From assembly GCA_039105265.1 (NCBI GenBank), contig JAPFFF010000002.1:7502001-7566000 (forward strand): 64,000 nt of DNA, written 5' to 3'. This document shows positions 39,985 to 49,116 of the stretch, piece by piece (the first letter of the stretch is position 1; every line of letters starts with the position of its first letter). The notes under the pieces are model-generated. The model did not search any database, was not told the DNA's origin, and saw only the letters and a list, made by a program, of their open reading frames with translations. A program made the translations under genes and the position numbers. This DNA comes from Tritrichomonas musculus (lineage: Eukaryota; Parabasalia; Tritrichomonadida; Tritrichomonadidae).

Positions 39985-41871
39985 ATGAGCTCAGATTATG
40001 CAACTCCTGAGTCACTGATTAATGAATTGATATCATTAAAAAATACTCGTTTCGAACCTGGCTCAAGTGAATATTCATCTTTAACAGATTTTGTAAAAGA
40101 AATTTCAAAAAAGCATAGATGCCCTTTACAAGCATATTTAACAGGCCCATCAAGAACCGTTCAATGCTTTAAATGTAGATTTGGTGGAAAAATAAGAAGT
40201 ATTAATACTGTAAAAACTAACTGTCCGTGTTATGTAAATTTTATACGTGAAAAAGATGGCAGTTATAGTTTCAAAGATGCATTTTGGAACCACAATCATA
40301 AAACTAAAAGAGAATATTTCGAATGTCATTTTAATACTTTAACGAAAGAAGAAAAAAATGGTGTAATTCAACAACAACAGTTAAAAGTTCCACCATGTCA
40401 AATACGCACAAATTTAGACGTTTTTGTTAATAAAGATATTTTTTATGAAATTAGAAGAGATGAAATACAAAAATCAAAAAGAGAAACTCTAGAAAAATTT
40501 AAGGAAGTATGCAGAAGTCCTGATTATTCAAACCAATACGAACTTTCTAGAGATCAAAGATTAAAATCATGTTCATTTGTAAACAAATCTGTTGTTGAAG
40601 AATCTTATTCATATGATACTTTAATCATCGATGATACATCTGGAACAAATATTTATGATTTACCACTTTTGGTTCTTTTTACTGTTGATGCTGAAAATAA
40701 AACGCAAATCATTGGATTTTCGCTTTTAGAAGATAAAACAGAAGAATCATTTGAAAAATTTTTACAATTTATTAAACAACACTTGCAAAATGATCCGAGA
40801 GTTATTACATGTGATCGTTGCCAGGCACAAATAAATGCTATCGAACATGTTTTTCCAAATACATTTATTGTTTATTGCCGAATTCATATTCGTAGGAACC
40901 TTCTAATTTATTTTGAAAAAAATGATGACATTATTGTTGGTTTCGATGACATTGCAACATATCTGAATAGATGCAATGAATATGTTGAGTTACTAAGAAA
41001 AAGGTTGAGTCAACTTGACTCTGATGATGAAGGATATATAATATTAGATACATTATTGAATAATTTAGATAGATGGCTCCCAAGTAGATTAATCGAACTT
41101 GGCATATATTCCGAATGGACCAGCAACCGTGCAGAAGGATTTTTTGGTAACTTTAAAATCAAATTTGGATTCTCAAGAAAATCAGCATCTGAATTATGCA
41201 AGAATTTAATGACTTACATTAAATTGATGAAAGTTCAATCACTCAAATCTATTTCTACAACCAATAAACATTATGAAACATTTCCATTATTTACAGATGA
41301 AGAACGAAAACAAATTGGAGCTTTGGCATTGAGATATATCGCAGATGAATACATAGCAGTAATAAATGATGTTAATAATGAACCTTGGTGTCCATGGTGC
41401 TCACTAAAACAAATGGGATCCTCATTATCTCTTCCATGCAGACATGTCATGCATGAAATGGAAGAAATATCATTATCACTAGAGGATATCGATGAAAGAT
41501 ATCTTCGAATTGAAAGAAATACTTCTGATCATCTTCTTAATTGCAGTGAAGAAATTATTATAAATAACGATTCCAAAAAAGATTGCAGTTACAGTGGACT
41601 AATGACAAGAATTTCTCCTTGGGCGTCTGCAGCTCAAAAAAGTCAAGAAGTAATGGATGTTTTCGATCGTACATTTAATGATTTCCAACAAATTGGACAA
41701 GAAATAAATTCAGGAATGCCACCAACTTTATCAATCAAAGGTAAAATTGCTTCTCATCCATCTCATAATGTTATTTTGGCAGGTGCACCTAAAACAAAAA
41801 GACTTTATCGATGCTCAAAATGTCATGAATTTGGACATAAATGCACAAATTGTCCTCAAAAAGACTCTTAA
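39985..41871 (+). CDS. MULE transposase, intact
   Basis: Predicted 628 residues from ATG 39985 (MSSDYATPES); five further in-frame codons upstream begin with TTG and are excluded. The N-terminus has a FAR1/WRKY-GCM1-type zinc finger (CPLQAY, CFKC, CPCYV, HNH). The MULE catalytic domain has D216/D217 in IIDDTSGTN, D277 in TCDRCQAQ and E384 in NRAEGFF, the expected DDE arrangement. Conserved VFPNTFIVYCRIHIRRNL follows the second Asp. A SWIM-like cluster (CPWCS, LPCRHVMHEM) and a C-terminal CCHC zinc knuckle (CSKCHEFGHKCTNC) complete it. It would cut and paste the element bounded by the 73-bp repeats. No disruption is seen, so the copy may be active or recently so. Confidence 0.9.
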   Translation: MSSDYATPESLINELISLKNTRFEPGSSEYSSLTDFVKEISKKHRCPLQAYLTGPSRTVQCFKCRFGGKIRSINTVKTNCPCYVNFIREKDGSYSFKDAFWNHNHKTKREYFECHFNTLTKEEKNGVIQQQQLKVPPCQIRTNLDVFVNKDIFYEIRRDEIQKSKRETLEKFKEVCRSPDYSNQYELSRDQRLKSCSFVNKSVVEESYSYDTLIIDDTSGTNIYDLPLLVLFTVDAENKTQIIGFSLLEDKTEESFEKFLQFIKQHLQNDPRVITCDRCQAQINAIEHVFPNTFIVYCRIHIRRNLLIYFEKNDDIIVGFDDIATYLNRCNEYVELLRKRLSQLDSDDEGYIILDTLLNNLDRWLPSRLIELGIYSEWTSNRAEGFFGNFKIKFGFSRKSASELCKNLMTYIKLMKVQSLKSISTTNKHYETFPLFTDEERKQIGALALRYIADEYIAVINDVNNEPWCPWCSLKQMGSSLSLPCRHVMHEMEEISLSLEDIDERYLRIERNTSDHLLNCSEEIIINNDSKKDCSYSGLMTRISPWASAAQKSQEVMDVFDRTFNDFQQIGQEINSGMPPTLSIKGKIASHPSHNVILAGAPKTKRLYRCSKCHEFGHKCTNCPQKDS

Positions 41872-42086
41872 ATTAAATATCTTGAATACAATATTAATTA
41901 AAATAATTTATATTTACTAAAATTTCTAGATTTGTAATATATACCATTTTAAAACTCGAAATATATTTGTTATGAATATATTATTAAGATTTATTTTTTA
42001 AATGTTTTTGAAGAAAATGAAAATAAAATTGAAAGGCAAATCACATCTCAAAATTTATTTGGGCAGGAATTTATAAAAGCTTATTT

Positions 42087-42159
42087 GGGCGGGATTTTTT
42101 TTGAATGGTTTATTTTGAAGACATTTTTGACAAGGTTTGCTTGAAGACAAAAACGATTC
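42087..42159. repeat. MULE right terminal inverted repeat
   Basis: Reverse complement of the left repeat, beginning GGGCGGG and ending CGATTC, 215 bp after the transposase stop. Confidence 0.85.
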
Positions 42160-42590
42160 CTCAAAAAAGTTGAAGAATAAATTATATTTTGGGGAAAATA
42201 AAATGTCTATTATTTATAGATTGATGATAAATTAAAAAAAAATGTATCAGTCTAAAAAAATAAATGTTTTTTGATCGTTTAGGACAAATATCATCATTTT
42301 TGACCTAAACTTTTTCATAAATTGGGAGTATTGAAAGATGTATCCTATGAGTTTTCATCAATATTGACAAGCTTACAGTATTTTTGGGACTGGCACCCTT
42401 AAATTTTTGAAAAAGCAATAAATGGTTCAAGATTTTTTTAGAAATGTTATTTTACAGATTCGTTTTGATTTATTTTTTTAACTTTTCGAGAGTATCTGAC
42501 CAAAAAGGAATTTTCGGAGAAGTGTTCCGAAGAATTTCCAAAAGTAATTTTTCTTAACTTTACATTTTATTATAATTGAATTTTTGAATA
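42160..42590. other. Spacer between transposons, nothing recognised
   Basis: AT-rich, stops in all frames. No gene or repeat is recognised. Confidence 0.4.
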
Positions 42591-43332
42591 TAGTGGTCCT
42601 AAAAAATATTGATAAGAAATTTGAGAGAAATTTTCATGTTTCATTGAAAAAATTGAGAAAATTTATTTAAAAATAATTTGAGAGAATTTTAAAATTTCTT
42701 TCAAATTCATTCAAATTTAATGACCTATTCATGAATTTATGAATCAATTGTTGGTCAATCTTTTGACCTTTTATTTATTTGTTTTCTTTACCAAAAAATA
42801 CAAACGAACGCTATAATTTAATCGCAAGTGGTTCTGCAATCGCACAATTTTAATAAAAGCAAAACAGCTGATGCATTAAGTATTTCGTTAAATTGCGTCA
42901 AAGCAGTAGCTAAATAGATTGATGAAGGGAGACCAGAAAAAACACAACCTTGCCGACCACAAATATTAACAAATGAAATCAAGTATTTCATATACGTTAA
43001 AGCAATAATGTTTCCTGAAATCCCTGGAGCTGAAATGGCAAATGTTTCCTGAACACAAATTTTATTCTTTATATGGAATAATCTAAGTTTAGCAACAAAC
43101 AATTCTTTGATTGATTCTTTTCCAAAGAAATTGAAACAATGCCTCGAAGTGCAAGGCAATCAAGTAAGATTTTAATTTTAATTTTTAATAAAAAATCAAC
43201 TTTTTCAATTGCCGAAAAAATATTGATAAGAAATTTAACTTTTTAAATTAAAAATTTTAAAAATAAAATAACTTTTGTTAACGACGATTAACTATTGAAT
43301 TCATTTCTTATCAATATTTTTTCGGAACACTA
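42591..43332. mobile_element. 742-bp degenerate Tc1/mariner-superfamily element
   Basis: Ends 42591-42620 and 43303-43332 are 30-bp inverted copies with 28 matches, starting TAGTG and sharing AAAAAATATTGATAAGAAAT. The terminal TA could be the target duplication. A third, direct copy of the inner part lies at about 43211-43235. The interior holds a transposase N-terminal remnant. Confidence 0.75.
42853..43168 (+). pseudogene. Transposase N-terminal (helix-turn-helix) remnant
   Basis: One plus-strand frame reads ADALSISLNCVKAVAK, a stop, IDEGRPEKTQPCRPQILTNE, then IKYFIYVKAIMFPEIPGAEM, another stop, and about 40 further residues. The HTH followed by GRP...LTNEIKYFI is typical of DNA-binding regions of Tc1/pogo-type transposases. 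Two in-frame stops and loss of the catalytic domain mark it as dead. The opposite-strand open frame here is a shadow. Confidence 0.65.
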
Positions 43333-44112
43333 TAATATGGTTTCTGTAAAATTTTGCTTCAATTGAATACTTAAGAAAAAATTGAATAATACAAATATTG
43401 GCCAGCTTTAATAAATTGAGTTTACCTTAAATTAGAATTTGTATATTGCAGAGATAAATGTAATCATTTAGAAGTTAATTTTAATTTATTTATATTTTAT
43501 ATTTAATTTATCATTCTTGCATAGATAAACCTATTTCCGCATTTGTAAAAAAAAACGATTATTTTAAATTCTATATTTAAAAGCAAAATAATCATTTATC
43601 GTTATTTTGTCATAAAACAATTGAATTATGACAACTCCATTTATGACAATATAAGCCAATACCTATTGTTCCAAAGCAATTTATAATATCATATTAAAAT
43701 ATTCAATTTTTTCTATCATATTCCGACTTTTTCAAATTAATGTTTTTAAAAAAATTGTTAGTTATTACTTCAATTTAACAAAAAGTTATTATATTTTTAT
43801 TTTAATCGTAATCACAAAATTTGACATGAATCATTTATTTTATGTGAAATAAAACAAGAGAAATTACGGAATATAAAAGTTTTAACTTTTTGAAATAATT
43901 TGAAAGTTCATTTTTTTGGAATAATCGGAAAAATGTTTTATATTATTTCTTCCAATTACTCAATTATAAAACACAAAATAAAGTGAAAATGCTTTTATTC
44001 ATTTTATTATAAAACGTTATAAACAAAAATATATTTTCAATTAGCGATGACGATAGGCAATAAAAATTTGAAAAAAGTATAAAAAAACGAATTTATTTTG
44101 AAAAATTAGCAA
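43333..44112. other. Intergenic region upstream of the phosphodiesterase
   Basis: AT-rich, no gene. AACTTTTTGAA at 43884-43894 lies about 220 bp upstream of the ATG. No clear initiator is identified. Confidence 0.4.
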
Positions 44113-47100
44113 ATGAGAGCTTCTTTCCGCTCTATAAGGAAAGGTCCATCTAAACCACACGTAAGTAATATTATTGCTAAACCACAACAACAATCTGCTC
44201 CAGTATTATCTAAACATTCTTACGTTGTTTCACCTTCTCTTCATACTAATAGTAATACAAATATTAATAATATTATCCAAAAGAGTGAAATAAGCGAAGC
44301 ACCTTCACAAAACCAGAAATATACATTTAATGCTGATGAACAATGCGATATATTTATAACGAAAGCAGCAACAATGCCTCTATATGCTGCCGTCGAACAA
44401 TTTCTTAAACAGAGGTTCAATGCAGCAAATTCTGTTTACTGGCAAGAAATTCCAAACGCTCAAATTCTTTATTCGCCATCAATGAGACTTAAAAATGAAC
44501 ACTCAACAGGAATTGTTGGCGCATGCTATTTTCAAAGGCAAATTTTACGAGTATCACAAAATTCTTCTCATCCATCATTTTCTTCTCAAATTGATGGAAA
44601 AGTTGCTGCACAAAATGCCTCATTGTTGCTCTTTCCCATATATGATTGGAGAAATAATTTATCTGCCATTGTTGAAATCGTGTCCGAGACAGGTGAATTT
44701 TCCCAAGATGATGAACTGTTTGCACAATGGTTTGCCAATAAATTTAAGCTTCTATCTAAGTGGTTCAAACAACCATTTGTTACAGATGAGTCTATTCATG
44801 AGATAATGGAATTAAATGATAGAGAAAAATTTGTCAATCTAATCAAAAAGAAAATGTGTGACACCTTTGATTGCCGTGAATTTGAAATCTGGACATATGA
44901 CAAAAAAGAAGATAAGATGAGGCTCTTTTTCCAACCAGTAGTTGCTACTGAAACAGGTATTGTTGGTGATTCTTTAGTTCGTGAACAAGCCATTAATGCC
45001 ATTTCCAACCGAATGAATTCTAGTTACAATCCAAGAGTCGATGGTGATGTTGAAGAATCCGTACTTGTGATACCTGTTATTGAAAAAGAAGATCCACTAA
45101 TTCATGGCGTTTGCTTACGAGGATCAAAACACGAACTTTTTACAAAAGATGACGAAGATTCTCTCAAAAAACTAGCACCATTTATTTTATTAGCATTTGC
45201 CAATTGCCAAGCCTTTGCAGGTGTTAATAATTGCGCTCAATCTTCACAGGATGAACAAGATAGCTTAGCTGCCCTTCTCGATGTTGTAGAATTATTATCT
45301 TCACAATTAGATACAGAGAAACTGACTGATCTGATATTAGAGAAAGGCCGAGCTTTGACAAATTCAGATCGTTGCTCTTTATTCCTCCTCGATGATAATA
45401 AGCAGAATCTTGCATCATATTATCAAACTGGTGTTACCAAACCCATTGTTTTACCTGCTGATCAAGGAATTGCTGGCAAAACTCTTAAAGAAAAACGCCT
45501 TTTCAATATCAACGATTGCTATGAATGTAATTTCTTCGATTCAAGTACCGATAAAAAGACCGGATATCACACAAAAACTCTCCTTTCAGTCCCCATCTTT
45601 TCTACTCGAGGAGAAGTTATAGGTGTCACTCAAATGATCAATAAAAAAGGATCGGAGAATCACCTATTTACAGAATGGGATGGCAAAATCATTCAAATCT
45701 TCAACATTTTCTGTGGAATATCATTAGAAAACGCCAAACTATTCAAAGAAACCATTGATACCAATAATCAATTACGTGGATTCCTTGATACAGCATTTTC
45801 AATGACCAAATCCGAAGACATAAAGAAATTAATCAATGACATCTTAAAGAATGCCCGAGAAACAGTTGAAGCAGAAAGAGGCTCCATATTTCTTTATGAC
45901 AAAGAAACCGGCAAATTGAATTCATTTTTGGCTGATGGTGGCAAAGTACCGACCTCAATTGATCTTACCATTGGCATTGCTGCTGAAGCCTACAAGACTA
46001 AGAAAGGAATCATTGAAAATGATGCCTACGGCTCATCGATATTTAACAAATCTATTGATGAAATCACTGGCTACAAGACCAAATCAATCATTGCCTCACC
46101 AATAGCATCATCAAATGGTGGTGTTGTTGGTATTGTTGAAATGCTCAACAAGAAGAACAACAGTGGCTTTGGTGAGAAAGATTTACAGACAGTCAATGCA
46201 TTTGCCTCATTTGTTTCATTTGCACTACAAAACAACCGAGTTAATGAAGTAGCACAAACTCCCAGTACTGACATAGAAATAGACAAATATTTGAGTGAAA
46301 GTGAGAAACCAGGAACGAAAACTCCAGAAAAACTACAATTAACTGATGATGAAAAGAAAACAGTTTTATCACTCAATTGCTTTTCTGTTAATTTCAAAGG
46401 AGTTGGACACATTAAAGAACTTTTCTTTTTCTTCGGCTATTATGATCTCATTGAAACCTTTAAATTGACAAATGAACGCTTCTTACGATTTATATTAAAG
46501 ATGCGCGAAACATACACATCAACATCCTATCATAATTGGTCTCATGCATGCGATGTTACACAATATATTTTGTATCAAATAACGACAGCCAAAGCTGATG
46601 AAATATTCACCAAAGAAGAGCTCTTCGTTATGCTAACTGCAGGCGTATGTCATGATGCTAATCATCGTGGTTTAAATAACGTATATAACGTAAAAGCAGA
46701 GACACCACTTGGTATTCTATTTAAGGATCAAAGTGTTATGGAAATGCACCACATAACAGTCTCTATTCCAATCCTTTCAGAACCAGATATTAACTTCTTT
46801 GGCTTCTTTGATGATAACGAAGTTAAAAAAGTTTGGACATTGTTCATCAGAATCATCTTAGCAACTGATATGGCTCATCACTTTGAACTGGTTAAAAAAG
46901 GCCAAGCTTTGATCGACAATAATGAATGGAGTTGGGAAGAACCTGATCATCGTTTGCTTGCAATGCAAATTATTATTAAAGTTGCTGATATTTCGAATGT
47001 TTCTCGTCCTTTCCAATACGCTGATAAGTGGTGCGATATCTTGAATGAAGAATTCTTCCATCAAGGTGATTTAGAAAAGTCAAGCGGTATTGGTCTAACT

Positions 47101-47340
47101 TCTCCTTTGAATGATAGAGAACATCCTGATAAACCTAAATCACAGATCGGTTTCTACAACTTTATATGCTTGCCACTTTACACAGTAGCTGGTTCTATCT
47201 TCCCTGAATTGATGGTTAATGCTGACTCTGTAAGATCTAACTTGGATACTTGGAAGAAAATTGCCGCAGAAAATGCTGAAAAAGCAAAACAAATGGAACA
47301 ACAAAATGGTGGTGCTTCAAATAATGAAGAAAAGAAATAA
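44113..47340 (+). CDS. GAF-domain 3',5'-cyclic nucleotide phosphodiesterase
   Basis: Predicted 1075 residues. Two clear GAF domains lie at about 385-540 (SDRCSLFLLDD, KTLLSVPIF, GVTQMINKK) and 555-708 (AERGSIFLYDKE, KSIIASPIA, VEMLNKK). One or two divergent GAF-like domains occupy 60-370. The PDEase I HD domain follows: HNWSHACDV from H807, HDANHRGLNN from H847, ATDMAHHFE, KVADISN with D959, then EFFHQGDLE and the glutamine-switch region SQIGFYNF. All metal ligands expected for class I PDEs are present, so it should hydrolyse cAMP or cGMP, probably under allosteric GAF control. GAF-PDEs resemble PDE2/5/6/10/11. There is no predicted membrane segment. Confidence 0.95.
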   Translation: MRASFRSIRKGPSKPHVSNIIAKPQQQSAPVLSKHSYVVSPSLHTNSNTNINNIIQKSEISEAPSQNQKYTFNADEQCDIFITKAATMPLYAAVEQFLKQRFNAANSVYWQEIPNAQILYSPSMRLKNEHSTGIVGACYFQRQILRVSQNSSHPSFSSQIDGKVAAQNASLLLFPIYDWRNNLSAIVEIVSETGEFSQDDELFAQWFANKFKLLSKWFKQPFVTDESIHEIMELNDREKFVNLIKKKMCDTFDCREFEIWTYDKKEDKMRLFFQPVVATETGIVGDSLVREQAINAISNRMNSSYNPRVDGDVEESVLVIPVIEKEDPLIHGVCLRGSKHELFTKDDEDSLKKLAPFILLAFANCQAFAGVNNCAQSSQDEQDSLAALLDVVELLSSQLDTEKLTDLILEKGRALTNSDRCSLFLLDDNKQNLASYYQTGVTKPIVLPADQGIAGKTLKEKRLFNINDCYECNFFDSSTDKKTGYHTKTLLSVPIFSTRGEVIGVTQMINKKGSENHLFTEWDGKIIQIFNIFCGISLENAKLFKETIDTNNQLRGFLDTAFSMTKSEDIKKLINDILKNARETVEAERGSIFLYDKETGKLNSFLADGGKVPTSIDLTIGIAAEAYKTKKGIIENDAYGSSIFNKSIDEITGYKTKSIIASPIASSNGGVVGIVEMLNKKNNSGFGEKDLQTVNAFASFVSFALQNNRVNEVAQTPSTDIEIDKYLSESEKPGTKTPEKLQLTDDEKKTVLSLNCFSVNFKGVGHIKELFFFFGYYDLIETFKLTNERFLRFILKMRETYTSTSYHNWSHACDVTQYILYQITTAKADEIFTKEELFVMLTAGVCHDANHRGLNNVYNVKAETPLGILFKDQSVMEMHHITVSIPILSEPDINFFGFFDDNEVKKVWTLFIRIILATDMAHHFELVKKGQALIDNNEWSWEEPDHRLLAMQIIIKVADISNVSRPFQYADKWCDILNEEFFHQGDLEKSSGIGLTSPLNDREHPDKPKSQIGFYNFICLPLYTVAGSIFPELMVNADSVRSNLDTWKKIAAENAEKAKQMEQQNGGASNNEEKK

Positions 47341-49116
47341 TCTCATTTTATGACGTTTGACTTTATTTTGATTTATTTTATTTGTGTTACTTTTATCTTT
47401 TATGGATAAAAATATTCATGGATTTGGTCTTATATAAATTAATTATCCAATTTGATAATTTTTTTTTGTCGTTTTTTTAACACGTTATTTTTTTTTTTTT
47501 TTTTTTGGTTAACCAACTTAACTATATATATATTTTTGGCACATAAAATGTAGATTATTCGTTTTTCATGAAAAGAAAAATGTAGAATTTACGATAACAA
47601 CATTCTTTTCATTTTCAATTTCATTTGGTCATATAATTTGAAAATCTTAAAATTGAAAAAATATCATTAATGAACCATTCATTATGAATCTGATATTTTG
47701 AGATTGTCAAACATTTCTTAAAAGAAAGAAAACAAAGTACATTAGATGATTTCATACCAAATTAACATCCTAATAACAGAAAAACATTGTATTTTTTTAA
47801 TTCATAAATGTTAGAATTTAAATTAACTCGCTATGGGTTGAAAAATCTAATAATTGAAGGATTCCTTTGACATAAAATGCAAATAAGTCATTCTTCTTTT
47901 GTAAGAATAAATCAAATTACTAAACGTAAAAAAAAAAATAATTTATTTTATATCTTTTTATTAAATATTAATCATGATTTTACTTATTGAATCATATTTG
48001 CTTAATAGATATCTTAAAACTTATATCAACGGATTTGACCATTGAGGTAGAGCTGTTAAACGCTCAATCAATTGAATTTTTGAAAAGCGCCATTATAGAA
48101 AAAAGATTTTTAGGTTTTCAATTATGCTCACAATTTTTCTGAGAATAATTGAGTGAAGCGAAAATAAAAATTGAGATAAAATATTAGAGAAAATAATTTT
48201 ATTTTATTGAAATTTCAATTAATTATTTTTATTTTTCAATTTATTTCTATTCAAAATTTGCCATTATCTAAGTAAATTTAGTTATTTTTATGTTTTTTTT
48301 AATTCATATAAATGTTTCGATTGATATATAACATATAAATTGATCGGTTCTTTGGAAAAATTGTAATTTATATATATAAAATTTCGTAATCTCTGTAATT
48401 TAAATAATCGCTATGCCAGAAAAAGGAATGGAGCAATCATCAAAAAGAAAGAAAGAAAGAAAAGGCACGTGCAGCTTTGATATTTCCCAAAAAATTTGCT
48501 GGATTTTGACCTATATGGCGAATTGAATTCTTAATAAATTGAGTTTTAATGATAAACTTTTCAATCTATCTTACATTAGAGTTGTAATAATTTGCTATAA
48601 AAAAGCCCAAAATTAGGCTGCTTTACATGCATTTGATAGCCAAGAAGTAGACGACTAACCAATTTCCTTGAAAAAGTTAATAATATTAAAAAATTGAAAA
48701 TCGATAATTGGATTCCTAATATTTGATATAGGAAGAAGTTTTGTTTTCTGTTTTATGTTTAATTTTGCATGTGCATTTTGTAAAATGCTAAATTTGGAGA
48801 TGATGCCCATTCAAAATTATCTTTAACATTCAAATTTTAAAATGATTGAAGAATTTTCAATTTAAGCTATTCATCTGAAAATAAAATTGATTTACTCACA
48901 ATTTTATGAACAATTGCCTTTTGAAAAAAAATAAATTTTTCAATGAACATGAACTTTAATTTTGATAGGACTCCTATCAAATTCATTCCATCAATCATTG
49001 AAAAAGTCGTTGGTATAACAAATTGAAAGAAAATCAATTCTACTGAAATTTTAAATTTGTTACAAATTTTCAAAGATAATTGAAATCAAAATCAATATAA
49101 AGTTTTTAGTGTTTAT
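47341..49116. other. 1.8-kb intergenic region, no supported gene
   Basis: AT-rich, with poly-T runs near 47491-47506 and a short GAAA microsatellite at about 48445-48463. A 37-codon frame from 48413 overlaps the microsatellite and is not convincing. No RNA gene is recognised. Confidence 0.5.

Larger units (their letters stand above)
39865..42159 (+). mobile_element. Mutator-like (MULE) transposon with 73-bp terminal inverted repeats
   Basis: Left end 39865-39937 and right end 42087-42159 are inverted copies of equal length sharing GAATCGT, TTTGTCTTCA, CAAACCTTGTCAAAA and CCCGCCC, with few mismatches. They bracket one intact transposase. No 9-bp flanking duplication could be confirmed, so exact ends may extend slightly further. 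Confidence 0.85.

Noticed and set aside
42818-43159. 113-codon minus-strand open frame
   Set aside because: The plus strand of the same stretch encodes a recognisable transposase helix-turn-helix remnant with two stops, so the minus frame is a shadow.
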